From the NCBI GenBank assembly GCA_950022655.1, contig OX465579.1, positions 81,293,193 through 81,357,192 on the forward strand: DNA of 64,000 nucleotides. The letters run 5' to 3'. Source of the stretch: Alentia gelatinosa. Taxonomy: Eukaryota; Annelida; Polychaeta; Phyllodocida; Polynoidae. The position numbers and the translations under genes were made by a program. Shown piece after piece: positions 24,340 through 38,034 of the stretch. Numbering within the stretch: position 1 is the first letter of the stretch; every line of letters begins with the position of its first letter. The notes below the pieces were generated by a model. The model was not told the origin of the DNA, made no database searches, and saw only the letters and a program-made list of their open reading frames with translations.

Positions 24340-27300
24340 ATCTATAAATACATCGTCATATAACTCAGGCTTTTTAATTGGAAGGTCCCTCAGCCAGTCT
24401 TTCTGCAACAAGAAATGAAAGCTATTAAGTAAACAGGTGTAATTACATAAGCTAGCATGTGGAGCAATGAAGTAGATTCCCATCGTTTTTGTATCGTACT
24501 GAGTCCAAGGCTTGGTGTATTAGTAAGACATGCCATCTTAAAGATAAATGAATAAATTAGTCGAGCCTAGGAGTATTCGTGTGCGGTTTCATGACTTCGT
24601 GTTGTACACATAAGAAATGATTGCTAATTTTCCAACTTATTTGATTCCAAATTATTACTCTGCCAAATACCTCCTCGTCACTTCCAATCTTAACGAAAAT
24701 ATATTTAGGGTTAACCGATCCACTCTTATTCATTGAGCGTAGGACATGTTAAATTTAGGGAGAACCTATATAGACTTTCAGCATAGCGTACACTCTAAGG
24801 CTTGGCGTCCACCTACTATGATGAAAATTTAGACCTACCAATATGGCACCGATACATAAAGCAAATATCGGAGACATATCGGGAAGGTGCAAAATCATAG
24901 AAATATGTCTAGACAAACCAATTCACCACGCATCATAAGGGGTTGACTGGTAAAAAAAGGTAACCATGGTTCCGATATGCCCCACGATATTACAAGGGCT
25001 AAAGTGCATATTTTGAACTGTTATCTTCATTTTTAGATATGCAATACACTATGATTCAGGAAAAATCACATCTATAATGTTTACCAGGACACACAGAACA
25101 ACAATGCATTTTTTTCAGGCATTAAAAGCTCTGCTCCAAGCAAACTAAGAAAGTATTGATTTGAGACACTTCAACCTATTAAATCTAAAATCTCCAAATT
25201 TGCACGGCATACGGGCATATACATGTATTGTCCATCCATGTTTGATTGTGTCAGGAAGGTCTACATTGCACATCAATGTGGCTTTTGCGTTGGTGTGCGT
25301 TCTAGACTGCACCGTGTGCATCGTAGAGCGTGTCGGTGTTTGTCGGGAGCCTGGTGGTTTCAAAGATTAACCTAATTAATCGATTATCCCAATTCAAATT
25401 CAAATGCCAATATCAGCAAATTCTGCCCTATTTGATTGTAAGTGTGACCACAATGTGAGAGGGTAGACCCTCTAGCGAACAGTGACACAGCAGTGGCAGT
25501 GACAACACTAGGAGCAAATAGTATGTTTATCATAGATGAATGAGCGTGCAATTATAAATGAATAACGATTAAAAGGTTTGAGTTCGATTTAGCCTATGGA
25601 TAGTTTTCTGTAACCCACTTGCACCCAGTCAACTTGCCATTTCTGTAACTGCCTATCTAGGATCCAAACACATCAGGCACCAGTGGGCTTGAGGATTTTG
25701 GTCTTGAGTGATTGGTCATGGTCAGCTGGGTATGCTTCTAAGAGACTGTGACACTGGCTCCCTGCTCTGTTCTCATTATCACAGTGAATAGCGCACAGAT
25801 AGTGAAGTGATAGTATGTATGCAGTACCCTGAAAGTCTATATGGACCCCTCTAAACTCTAGATGATGTATATATTACGTGCAAGCACGCTCTAAAATGGT
25901 TTTATTCTTCTGAAACGGGACCTACCACTATTGTTGCCTGTCTTGTCCAAAGTGCCACTAGCTGTTGTGTCACGAAACTATTGAAACGCGATTTACCACT
26001 GTGGTGTTGTGGAGACCAACAATGGACAGACTATTAGATAGTGAAACGGGTCCCTGAATCTTTCAACCGTCCAATACAGGGACTTAGTTTCCTAATCTGC
26101 CATTCTATGAAACCGAATTTTGCAACATTATGACAAGGCTATGATGCCAGAATTTTGACTCATAGCCATTTCATAGCCATGACGGAGCCATGCCAGCAGT
26201 GAGTGCCTGGCCTTATGTTTACGTTTATCCATAGCTATTTCATTGAAAACCAATTTAAAGAAATCATTTTTCATATTCATGTATAAGATAAATTCCATTT
26301 GATTCGTACTTACACCTTTGACACTTTCTTTAAATAGACGATTGTCCGATAATAATACTTCGTTGTCTGTTTCAAGCTTACCAAGCTGGAAAAGAAAAGA
26401 TGTGTAGTCAACTCAGATTTAATCCACACACCAAGAGGCATTATCGCAGTATCAATGTTTGATCGACTCCTTTGATGGTTTTTCGTCCACTATTGGGCGT
26501 AGACTATTGGGAATTCTGTTCGAAACTATATAGCTGGCTTGGAGAACGATTTTTTTCTGTGCTCGGGATATATCTAGCGCTGTCTTTGTTCCCAACTGAA
26601 GTACCACATTTGAATTGATCCCATCAGGGTTCTCATGGAAGCTACCTACGATATGACATGCAAACAGGTCAATTTTTAAACCGCTCTTGATCAACCCATT
26701 CACCATCAGCGTTATAATGTCACTGCTATTGTAGACGATTTAAAAAAAAAATCTTTACTGCTTATTCAGACTACACCTACAATTGAGAGTTTTAGAGAAT
26801 GCCACACTTTATTATTGTGCGCATTGTTAAATACAACATTATTAGCGAAGATCACAATAAATGGCAATCATTTTTTCAAATGATGACCTCTATATAAAAG
26901 CATTTATCCCGCTTCATCCTTAGCAATAAGGTGATCACTGATGGTATAACCTTAATGTCATATGAAACAGGTAGTATACTAATGTAAAATTAAGTTATAA
27001 GTGATATGTTTACCTTGGTTCTGGATTCCCTGACTTCGCGATTCAGGTGGTCTACTTCGGTTTGTAATTGTTGATTGAGGCGTAAGAGTTTTTCCTTTTC
27101 TGTGTGCTCCCGGTCAAAATCATCCCGATGAAGCAGAACCTTCAAGAATAATATACAAATTAACATTTCACACAGGGTCTGTGTATTGATTAATGGCTGA
27201 TCAGAGAAATTTGTCATTATGTAACTTGATTACTGTAATGCTAACTATCACGAATGATTTGATATATGATCAAAATGTATAAGAATTTATATAAAGCAGT

Positions 27301-29958
27301 TTTTCATTGGAAGGGTATTCTTTTCGCAAATTTGCTTAATACCACCGATCAAACGGGAAGCCATGTCAAACCTTATCTAGTAACTCCACCGCATTTGTTT
27401 TCGTCCCGCTGATTTTCTGCCGATTTCATGGCAACTATGATTTTAAATCGTAGAGGATATACGATGCAGCGTTTGCATCGGGAGCGCCTCGAGAGCATTT
27501 ATCGTGGAGCGTTGGTGGCTCGTCGTGCAAATGTAATCCACGGCTACGATGCAAGCTGACTTCCCGACGTGCCCTACTATGTACTACCATATGTTCCTGA
27601 TGATATTATCGTAGTAGGTTATATCATTGTTTCCGAACGCGTTCGAAGAGCATCAACGGTCAACACGTACCTGTTGTCTCAGAAGAGTTACTTCTGTCTT
27701 TAGTTGTGAAGGGTTATCCGTTTCTGCTGGATCGCGTTGTGTAGTTTCTGGTATCTGTAAAATGAATTGTATAATCTAAGTCCCGATCTTATGCATGGTA
27801 AATACACATTTATGTAACATAAACATCAGTCACCGGTGACAAGTGAACTAAACCAGTGTATATAACATGACATGTTTCATTCTATTTACAAGTAAATAAT
27901 ACCTTCAATCATTTTCATAATCTCCGTCGAGTATCGATGTGGGTAGGTCCATGGCCAGGGGTTTAAGCGGATGTTTATATTGAATGAAAACATAGGTTTA
28001 TATATAGGTGGTGGCCTACTTGTTGGTGAATCATTGCGCCCTTCCTCTTGTCCCGTGTCATGCCGGTGAGTGCCTCCAGTTCCGCCTCCAGTGAGTCGAC
28101 CATGAAGGACAGTTCATTCGCACGGTGGCGCTGGGCGCAGGTTTCCATGTCCGCCTCGTGCCGGCGGTTCTGTTCCGTCGATAGTTCTCGGAGGATTTCC
28201 TGACGATGATTCTACACATTCCAATAATAGATGGATAATTTTTGACATTGCAACGAAAAGGATAGTAATACCGTCTTACGTAGAGGAGCTTTTCATCAGG
28301 CATGTATAATACTATCGTATATACCATCATTAGATTCTTTGCTGATACTCCCAACGTGCCTCATCGCAATATCATTGTAAAAAGTATTCAGACGATCGTA
28401 GTAAAATGTACATCAGAAATAGCATTTGAGACACACAAAAAACAGAAACCTTTTATATTGCTTAAACACTGAAGCTTCGTTTCTCAGTTGTCCCTGGAGA
28501 TATTGTTATGTGCACGGATATCTGCCTTTTCAGTAGGTTCACTTTTGTTCCCCATATCATTCTTTTATCAAGTAGTCAATATGTGTAATGTTCTCTCCAA
28601 GGCAGCTGGATTTGAATTTTAATTCCATAAAAAAATGAAGTGCTGATACTCCTTCTAACAAATACACTAGTGTCCTCAATACAAGTATAATTGACAGTCA
28701 CCATCTATTACCCAGAAGCTTGATACCACAATTTCTAGATTCCTCTAGAAATGATGTTTACTAGATTGTAGGAAATGCGTAAATGGCCACAGATTGCATT
28801 CTTGGTAAATAAAATGATGTAATATATCCTCGCATGTCCTCAACAAACACAAATCCGGTTGTATACCAAGTGAAAATCCCCTATCGCCACTATAGCTATA
28901 TATATGGTATCAGCCAGATAACAGATAGCGTGGAGAGTTTGCTTATTATCTCAGCCCTGGTATTTTTGTCCCACAGGCTCAACATTGGGAACTTGTACTC
29001 CATGCCCCTACAAGTATTGCCGTCCGTTCTCCATGGTCTATATCCTGTGTGTCATCCATTCTTTTAGTGTGTACATGAGTGAGATAAAAACAGAAAGCAA
29101 CTCGTTTTGGTCAAAGTCGTTATTCTTCAATTCGTTTGAATGCTATGTGATATTCACTCCGCATCAAACTCGTGCAGAACGACGACTTTGACGAAAATTT
29201 GTTGGTTTCTTCTATAGTATTCTATCTGGCTGAAATCACATTTGTGATAATGGCAGGAAGTATGTTCCTGCCTTAGACCGGCAAATCTATGGATGCTTCA
29301 AACGACCCTTTCTGATTCTAGTATCCTGCTTGCTGAGCACTAAACCATCCGTCTGACACAAAATATCAACCTTCTCATTTGAAAGCACTACAATAATTTC
29401 CGCCAATATGAGGTCATATTACCGTTTCAAATGTTTTCACTTTAGCAAAATTGTTAAAGATTTATGCAATATTATAATAACCATCTGGGGTATTTTTCTA
29501 CCGTCGAAGTTGAGGCCTCTCGTGGAATATAGCTACAAAGGTAAACACTGCGATGCTGCGCATAGTTGTTTTAGTCTACCGTGCGATAATTATTTCAGGA
29601 ATGAGTGTGTCCAAAACATACTCAGAAAGGATCCTTAAATAATGATGATTTAGATCGAACTAAAGATCCTGTCTAGCTTAACATAGTTATCCACAGGAAA
29701 CATAAACATGGAGAAATATCAATGGTAATTGGTTTTGAGGCCTACCTGTTCTTCTTTCCGTGATGATTTGGCTAACAGGACGAGTCTCTGTACTTGTGCT
29801 TGCAGGTACTTCTCGTTTTTCATTCTCCGTTCCAACTGTTCCTTCAGGTCCTGCACCTCCCGTCGGAGCTGCTGTCCTTGTAATAGGCCAGTCTCCCCCT
29901 GGCAATAGTCTTCGGGCTCGTCAATGCCAATAGGTCCGTGTGGATTGTCTATGTTCAT
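24340..29958 (-). CDS. Coiled-coil protein with UBAN-like ubiquitin-binding helix (NEMO/optineurin/ABIN-like), 3' end not resolved
   Basis: Six phase-0 exons join into 246 codons: 29746-29958, 28020-28199, 27671-27754, 27014-27139, 26314-26385 and 24340-24402. All have AG/GT borders. The first ATG (29958) gives an acidic N-terminus, but an AG directly before it means an upstream exon is possible. Residues 25-131 are charged heptad-type helix. Residues about 148-196 read QLKTEVTLLRQQ then DDFDREHTEKEKLL, matching the UBAN pattern D-F-x2-E-R-x2-R-E-x-L of NEMO, optineurin and TNIP/ABIN. That helix binds linear ubiquitin chains in NF-kB and autophagy signalling. The Arg of the E-R pair is His here and the second Arg is Lys, so binding may be altered. 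The last exon (WLRDLPIKKPELYDDVFID) has no stop. A golgin- or CEP-type coiled coil is the alternative. Confidence 0.65.
24796..24990. mobile_element. Truncated copy of the GGCGTCCAC-ended MITE family
   Basis: Starts TAAGG.TTGGCGTCCACCTACT and continues with ATATCGGAGACATATCGGG, which is the complement of the right half of the 46.4-kb element. The other end is missing. Confidence 0.65.
27345..27660. other. CG-richer island inside the coiled-coil gene's intron
   Basis: Contrasts with the AT-rich intron around it and carries GATGCAGCGTTTGCATCGGG, TCGTAG and CTACGAT words resembling interior parts of the 46.4- and 49.8-kb elements. Clear terminal repeats are not visible. It is possibly an old MITE. 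Confidence 0.35.
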
Positions 29959-30950
29959 CCTCAAGACGACGAAAAGGTGTAGATCATCTACTGCACATGG
30001 GAATTGCGGACATATTAGAGACGATGTCAGATGACTACAACCATATCGATCTTGAAGGCGACACTATACAATTATATGATATGGTAGTATCTATTTGACA
30101 GTTTCCCATATATTTCAGTATATACTTTGAGGACGTATTCCCATCACATGCCCATGATATGTATCTAGCAAAGGGCCACTCTAACTACAGCTCACTGTGC
30201 CTAGGACAGTATGCTGCATACATCAAGAAAACCAAAACAATGGTATGGTGCGCAGGTTTTGCAGAGAATTTGTGAAATAAGCATAATGTGAACATTGATA
30301 TTGACTTACCGAGTGAATGTCACTTCTAAGAAATGCATGTATGTAATTACATGTTAACAGGAATGCTGCGGTTTCACATCACTCCTTTCATAGGACAAAT
30401 ATCACAAGTAAGCTCTTTCTGACAGAATTTATTATTTTACGTCAATAGTCGTTGAATCCTGCACCAATATGGTTTCTAGTGAATCCTTGTCGGCTCAGTC
30501 ATACAGGGCATATTTACTACTACAGGAAGTGCAAAATATCCTTGTTGAGTAGGTCCAGTCACCAGACACTAAATGTTGAAGGTAGGTGCGAAACAATCAT
30601 TTCTATTTTATCAAGAAAGAAACACAATTAGTTTTTGCTGCTTTTTTATAGGCTTTACTTCAATTCGTAAAGGCTGTAGGAATTCAACGCTCGTTCGATC
30701 GTCAATGATGAATATGCCATTTGGTCCTAATATAATATAGATGAGACGAGTTGATTAATTGCAAACAATTATAATGGTTTAGACTGGTAGAGAGTTAGTA
30801 CCAACGTCAGAATAAGTTAGTGAAAGAGCGCAATTGTACATTGCTGAACTGTTCCCAAAATTAAAAGAAGAGATAATCCTGTTTAGGAAAAAAGTTGGTT
30901 ATTCTATTATGAAGTACACTATTCTATCACATCAATTAAAGTGCATTAAT

Positions 30951-31026
30951 GGGACACCCCGGTTAATGGGAACACTTTGCCCGAAACGGGGAGTATCCCT
31001 TAAGCCCCTTAAGCGCGGTTTTACTG
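30951..31026. mobile_element. Tigger-like MITE right-end fragment
   Basis: GACACCCCGGTTAATGGG...CTTAAGCGCGGTTTTACTG matches the right part of the CAGTA(A/G)AACCCC family. The left end is absent. Confidence 0.6.
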
Positions 31027-32226
31027 TAGATTGTATCTGTTCGTGTGTTTTTCTCTGGAAGGACCCGATGAATATATTGTATGATGTTGTCCAGTTTACC
31101 TGATATTGCAAGACAGTAAAACAACTTGCACTGCTCATAACTCAACTGATCCTGGTAGTAAAGAGTTATTTTTGTAGTCATGGGTTGCATTTTTCTAGCC
31201 CTTTCTAATGAGGTATAACTCAAGTAAATCTCTAAACATAGATTATTTACTGAACATAATTTACAGAATGAAATGTAACCACGTTAATTTAACATTCTCT
31301 CAGGCGCGACGGGCCACTGGCATAAAATGGGACACAGAACGTAGGGAGTTTACATGTTCGTTATAATGAAACATCTAACTTACCTTGTTGTGGGGCTGAG
31401 GTCGGGTACAATTGCCGCCCACTAGGGCAGGTGGAATCCTCTACCTTATCTAGTCTCTCCTATTGATTGTATATGGTTTACAGCACCATAAAGCCTTTCA
31501 TAACGAGGAAGCGGTGGCCTACAATTTTGGCCGCGTAGAACTCTTGGTATCCCAGTGGTGTATCTCGCATGATCCACAGATGTGTTATGCTTGTGCACGA
31601 ACGTATGGATCTGTGTGGTCCGGATCTACTGTCCTACTTTCTCCCCAGTCGCCTCTCCGGGACTTGATCTGCACCAATGTGTGACCTCACTGCCACCACT
31701 GACAGCGCTCCGATGCAATTGAAACAGAAGCTAGAAAACAGCCTTGCTCAGCAATGCTTGCTGGGAATCCCTAGTTTGGTAGGGCGTCTGGTTTAATTCT
31801 CCCTTTTTACTCAATGTATATATTTTCGGATAGCCTTCTTAAGGCGCTCGGCTCAATAGATATGTGGGCCATAAGGGCAGGGATTTCCCTGTTTCTTGCA
31901 CAGGCGCGGCCACAGTGGGAATCCCCTCCCGACACACCCGCTATAGTCTTTATCAGGAGCCGCAGAAGGAGAGGCGTAGCCATATTATCATACCATAGTT
32001 TCAATATATAAATCATCCTGGGTAGATACATGTTCGTATATTGAAGTCAGTGCTTATCATCATATTTGGGTACGTAAGGTCACATTTGAGATTCATATGG
32101 AAAACAGAGAGAACACAGTATATCTCTATGCTATTGCTAATAGAAAGGAAAACATATATGGTGACTCAGTCGGGCCTTTTCCCGCCTTTTCCAGAGTGCC
32201 ACGGTGAAGGGAGCGTTCAATAATTA

Positions 32227-32380
32227 TGGCCGGGGGGCACAATTTTTAGGTGGGGGCCAATTTATTTTTGGGTATTCCAAGGGGAGGGCAAATTTTTATT
32301 GGATATTCCAAGGTGGGGTGGGGTTTAATTTGCTTTGGGTATTCAAAGTGGGGGACCAAATTTCTGCCAAGGGTCAACAT
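32227..32380. repeat. Degenerate repeat, about 45-bp units
   Basis: Three or more units of the form GGGnnAATTTnTTnTGGGTATTCCAAGGnGGGG in tandem. They suggest a decayed minisatellite. Confidence 0.6.
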
Positions 32381-34341
32381 TTTTAGCTTAACAATGAGGC
32401 ACACTCCCATATTTGTTTTCAATGAAATGAATTGATATTTGTAATGAAATGCATTCATATCATATCACAAGAAATCAGCTTAGTCACTACTATAGTCATG
32501 ATTAAAGCACAAGGTAACTATAGTTGTATCACTCCCTGGAGTTCAGTGTCTATGTTTACTGTCCCATTTCTCTACTGGGAGATGAGTGTACACTCTACCC
32601 CAGCCTGACTGACTGATGTGTAGGGAGTCAACAATGGACAAAAACTAGTAATTTGTCCAAGAATCAATCAAATTTCACAAGATTATTAGTTTTTCTTCAA
32701 CATTGATGAATTAGGACCATTTACTACAATATAAAGTGCTACAAAACACCCCTGTTCCTGCTTATTTCAATAAGATTACCATATCTATGGAAGAGCACTA
32801 TGAACAAAGAGAACTCTTCATTGAGAACTCTGCATTGAGTACTTGAAGGGGTTCTGTGTTCAGAAAATGGGACATTGTCATCCTTCTGTAGTGCTACACC
32901 TTGTGTTGATCCAATCATACCAAGGATCCCACAACCCATGCCAGACTCTAACAAATTGCCAGAATGTCCCTATTTGTATGTCAATCATGCTGCTAACAGG
33001 AAATGGGAAGGTCCTGCAAGGGAACTCCAATCGAGGGCACAAATCAAGAAAGCAGTTGCGGCTGGATGTTTGAATGTGAACAACCCAGTCTCAGTATGTG
33101 ACTTCAGCGAGAATTAGGTTCTTGTTGGTCAAGCTTCATGATTGATGATATGGGTACAGAAGAGATGGGGGCTTCCAGCATATCTGCTAGCTGCCAACCA
33201 TGGCCTTGGTTTCGCAGGGGTTACATCCCTGATTTTGAGATAAAACATTAGCAGAATCTTACAACTATAGAAACTAGGAGCATAAACTCAAACTGTCACC
33301 ATAGCATTGTATAGTACTTAGTTCAGCCAACTTGTTGACATTGTGATTGATGCTATCACATTTCAAGCATTTGCCTGTGCCTATATACACATAGAACCTC
33401 ATATCAATACTTTTGTAAGACTTTTATTCATACTGGCCAATGCTCAGCTGAATAAATCTGCTGGTTTCAAATCAAGACCAGGGTGATTGTTAAAATATGG
33501 TTTCCCAGGCTATATTACACTACACGCTTGTCCGAGATTGTGTTATTCTTTATTCAATTAACATCACATAGAGATGGTGGAAGCACATGAATGTTAGTAG
33601 CAGAATGTAAACAGGAGGAAGCTTCCAGAGCGCCTGCCTGTATAAGGGTATAACTGGTCATGTGACCAGATGATGTAAGCAGCGGAGGAGTACAACTTCG
33701 CTGCAGCTGCCAGAGGCAGCACAAATGTACGAGGAGTAAGATCTAGCTGAGCTACAAAGGCCTGCTCCCGCTGGAGTAGGGTTAGGCACCAGAGACTTCA
33801 TTCCGTGAGGAGTGGAGTCGCCTACTATAGACATTCAATGTGTGGATTCCCTGTTCTGTGAGTTACCTACATACCAACGTGTGAGTAACTACCTCTCAGT
33901 GGAGAGAACACAGAACGTGTGGACTAAACTTATAACATCTACCCAGGAACACTAGGACTCACGACTAAATCCAGCAAAACATAGGAACTGAAGTGAACAA
34001 CTGCAAGGATGATGAGATCTATGAATGATTGAATGAAACAAAACATTTATGGACATTAAACTGAAATTTTATTATATGGTTTGTACAACATGGTCAACGA
34101 GACTAAAACATCGCATTGGATAATACTGCCTGTATTTGTATAACACAGATTGCTCTCAGGAGATTAAAGTGATTAACTTTAATTGCAGAGTTTGTCTTTC
34201 CTCCTCTCAGGTCATCGGTGACTCAGTGACTCCGCTAAGCATGTAGTTCTATCCACTAAAACTCTCTACATAAGTGAGAAGACGGTAGAATATAAGACAA
34301 TGAGCTAGTTACCTAAACAACTACTAAAGGGTCAATAATAC

Positions 34342-34795
34342 AGTAAAACCCCTCATAAGGGGACACCTTCCGTTCCGGGCAAAGTGTCCCCTTAAGCGGG
34401 GTGTCCCCTTAACCCTTTAAGGACGTATGATGCCTGGAGGCATCACCGCTCTAAAGACGCATGATGCCTTGAGGCATCACCGCACTAAAGACGCATGATG
34501 CCTGGAGGCATCATTGTTCCAATATTAACAAAAATGTTTTAACAAAGAAATAATAAAGCAATATTCATGAAATCTTCAGTAAATGTAGATATAACATCAT
34601 ATTCAATATTACTAATCAAACGAAATACAATATCTATGATTATGTATCATATTGCATAATTAGAAACTTGAATTATCAGTTTTAACCATTATGTGCCCGT
34701 CCTCTAATCAGGCAAACTACCACCTGCACCCGTCCTTATGGGACTAGCTCAGCCCCAGGCAGCCGTCCTTAAAGGGTTAAGCGGGGTTTTCAGTC
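34342..34795. mobile_element. Tigger-like MITE fragment carrying a nested insertion
   Basis: The left end CAGTAAAACCCCTCATAAGG runs to GTGTCCCC at 34408. After the inserted element it resumes as GCGGGGTTTTCAGT at 34781. The interruption is the piggyBac-like element described separately. Confidence 0.75.
34413..34776. mobile_element. piggyBac-like MITE with TTAA target duplication
   Basis: Ends CCCTTTAAGGAC and GTCCTTAAAGGG are exact inverted repeats, flanked by TTAA at 34409-34412 and 34777-34780. Removing the element and one TTAA restores CCCCTTAAGCGGGG, the usual sequence of the host Tigger-like element. The interior holds three copies of GATGCCTnGAGGCATCACCG and an AT-rich middle, and there is no transposase. 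Confidence 0.85.
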
Positions 34796-34989
34796 TGTCA
34801 TTGGTTATACAATAGAGAATACTTACATAAATGAAGGAAACGATGGTTATTAGGTTAAAAGGTTTATCAATAACACATAAATAAGCAAATAAATATAAAA
34901 TATATAATACAAATTAATATAAATTTACAACAACAAAAATAGATAATAGAGATTGAAGTTGGATATACCTTCCTTGTGAAAATCGCTCC

Positions 34990-35300
34990 TTTTTATACCC
35001 CCGGTCAATGCCCCCCCCCCCCCCCCCTAACTTCTGAGAGAAATCAGCAGCCCTATAAGGTTACTCACCGTGAGCCGCCCAGAGCCGCGACGGCTCACTG
35101 AATACCGCACCTTCAAAGCCCCCAGCCCTCCCTGTGTCGCCCACAGCTAACCTGTAAGCGGACCTCTAACCTCCTACCTTCAAATGGTGCGAAAGTCGCT
35201 CATACTAATATCCACTCACTGTGGCCCGCCCAGAGCCGCTAGAGATGTGGTTATTACCTTGAAAAAATACACTCCGGCCGCCCGGGCCCTCACAGGAATG
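34990..35300. other. C tract and GC-richer unannotated stretch
   Basis: A poly-C run at about 35010-35027 is followed by CCGCCCAGAGCCGC words occurring twice (about 35077 and 35228). No coding signal. Confidence 0.4.
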
Positions 35301-35402
35301 CTCAGTCTATTGTTCTGGTTGCGACAACTGTCTGTCCCGTACAAACGGGCTCCATAGTCTTGGATTTTTCAGTGTTTTTGATATGATGTCCTTCCAAACC
35401 AA

Positions 35403-35600
35403 CCCCTTAAGCGGGGTTTTTAAGTATTTCTGTACCGAAAAAATGGCCCCAAAAGCAGGGTGTCCCCTTAAGCGGGGTGTCCCTTTAAGCGGGGTTAAAA
35501 TAAACTCTTAATAGTGGGAAAAATTTCCGTTCCGAGCAAATTCTTCCCTTAAGCGGGGTGGCCCCTTAAGCGGGGTGTCCCGGAAGAGGGGTTTTACTGT
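35403..35600. mobile_element. Second Tigger-like MITE copy
   Basis: AACCCCTTAAGCGGGGTTTT through GGGGTTTTACTG, with repeated CCCCTTAAGCGGGGTGTCC units. The right end matches the family; the left end is degenerate. Confidence 0.7.
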
Positions 35601-36565
35601 AGTTATATGACATCACACACCAGTCTTGCTTTGAACTTGGAGGTGGGGAATTCCAATTGTGGCAATAGTAATATAGAATATCCTGACCATGCTGTACAAG
35701 CTACAAAATGAGATGATAATTCACGGTTCATACAGAATGTGGTGTTTACACTGAGTTCCATACAAACCACAAATCGAGTTATTATCGAGTTTTGTGGCTT
35801 TTACAAGCATGGTAGGCCGTTCTATATTTACTATATACCCGGAATTTTTTTTTTTTTAATCATTAATTTCATGGGGCTTAACCACTAATATCTTAGCAAA
35901 CGTTCACAGAAGTGTTCCATATTTTCCCGTACGGAACAGTTCTATTCAGTATTTTTACGTTATATGGCAAAATGGTGCGTATTTACAGTATATACAGCAT
36001 GGGTATATAGAAAGAAAGGCTTTGTGGCCATGACAGCTGAAATAATGTAAATATCTTAATGCTTGTTAGGTATATAGTAATGAGAAAATTATAAACCTGT
36101 GTTTATAATCTTCTGATTCCTCACCGGTACTCGCCCTGATGTTTAAAACATGGTTTAAACACCTCATTTTAAAGATCTGTGGAACACAGGTTAGCAGATA
36201 TTAGAAGATTATTCCACAGGAGTAGTTTTGTCATGATCTGCCTACCTGAGCTGGAGCCCTGCAAGGCAATGAGACAATGGTCTCATATGCCAGCAGCATC
36301 CCTTTCCCTGCAGCACCTAGTTCCCCTGCTCAGCATTACACGGCACACATGGCCTGCCCAAACGACCATGCTATTGCAGGCACCTTTTTTTTGGAAATAG
36401 CAATGTCATTTGATGTCTCATGTGATTTGAGTAATTTACCTTGGTGACTGATTATATTTGTTATACCAAATCAAAGTTCAATATGGCTCTTATATTTTTT
36501 CAACATTTTTTCAACATCAAACAATTATCTTTTTATCTATTGAATTTTGTATACAAGTATCAATG

Positions 36566-36655
36566 ATGCCTCTAAGATGCCTGGAGGCATCTTCCTGCTA
36601 TAGCCAGGGGAATGCCTGGAGGCATATTCCTGCCATAGCCAGGGGGATGCCTCAT
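36566..36655. repeat. GATGCCTGGAGGCATC repeats
   Basis: Two and a half tandem units of GGATGCCTGGAGGCATnTTCCTGCnATAGCCAGGG. The palindromic core is the one inside the piggyBac-like element at 34.4 kb and the repeat at 17.9 kb. Confidence 0.65.
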
Positions 36656-38034
36656 GAAACTTGTACTAAAGGTTTATGTTTGAATGTCACAAACATAAAA
36701 TTCGATTTAAATTTTCCAGGTCTCCCCTGTATGATCCCCAGGTAGCAGAAGCAGTGCTGGGTGGCTGTGGTAAAACATGGAGCTGGTTTGCGGGTGGGAC
36801 CAGCACCAGAAAGGTGTTCTGGACCAAAAGTGTGGCGATGCTCGGGATAAGCTTCGGCTGTACCCAACACCCAGCCGCTAAAGATGCTATCCAGTAGAGA
36901 TTCTACCCACTACCTTACTTTGTGTGTATCACTCTTTGCTCTTACATTTTTCTAATACGCAATTTTATTATGTCTCTATCTTACCATTTTTAAGCTTTTG
37001 TTAGGTAAAAATCTTACCCACCCACCCCTTCACCCAACACTTCCAGTCAAAACTCATAAAACTCCTTCCACATCTTTTCATTTGGCTGGCTTGTACCATA
37101 ATTGATATAAATGAAATATTCATCTCATGTTTGTATTAATGTCTACAATGAATTATCTTAAAATTGTATATTTGATATGCTTACTTGGTATTTAAAATAT
37201 TAACTGATAATAATGTCAATGTTCATCTTTTCTTTTCATACAGTTAGGCATTGCTGTTAGTGGGTTAAGCATGGGCCCCTTGTGGTCATGGGCGCGCTCA
37301 CTGCTGCCGCCTAGTGTATTCCCACACAAACACACAAACCCCAGCAACCAATGCTTTACTCGCCCACTTAAGCCCTCCTCACTCAATTTTGCCATTCATT
37401 CTTTCAATACACAAGCCACATTCTGTGGCCATATGTTTTTACCCACCCACCCATCACCAAAACTTTGTTATTTCCTTATATAATATAAATCTTCACCTAT
37501 ATTTCTCTGTTTTTATCATGTAGGTTTCATAATTGATATAAACAAAATATTTATCTCATGTTTGTAAAAGTGTCTACAAAACATTATCTTACAATTGCAT
37601 ATTTTATATGTTTACTTCCGATATATTACTGAATGAAACACGACAGGATATGAGTTTGCCCAGACACAACAATCACCTTAGCTTGATGACTGCGGGAATT
37701 TATTATAAACATAACAATAATAACCAAAAAAATTCCTAATGTTCGTGGCATCTGTGAGGTGAAGAGACAATGACTGGAACAGGTAGGGCGGCTATGGTTG
37801 CCGACTGGTGTCGCCACCGTAAACGTTGAAGCTTACCAGCGTCCCCCTCTAGCGGTGTTCTAAGTAATATACCCACCTAATACAGAATATTAAACTACCC
37901 ATAAAGTATTAATTGATAATAAATATTTTATTTGCCTAGCCAACTGCCAGCATCTTTTCATTTCATACAACTAGGCGTTGTAGTAGTGGTCCCAGATTTT
38001 TTTTATTTCCTAGATAAACCGTTGACCCGCTGTA

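Larger units (their letters stand above)
30000..34330. other. Gene-free stretch
   Basis: Contains a Tigger-like fragment (30951-31026) and a degenerate GTATTCCAA repeat (32227-32380). A 33.5-34.2-kb region has LTR-like composition but no matched ends. No exon supported. Confidence 0.35.

Noticed and set aside
33500..34250. Possible solo LTR
   Set aside because: Composition and length would fit, but I could not find matched TG..CA ends or a target duplication.
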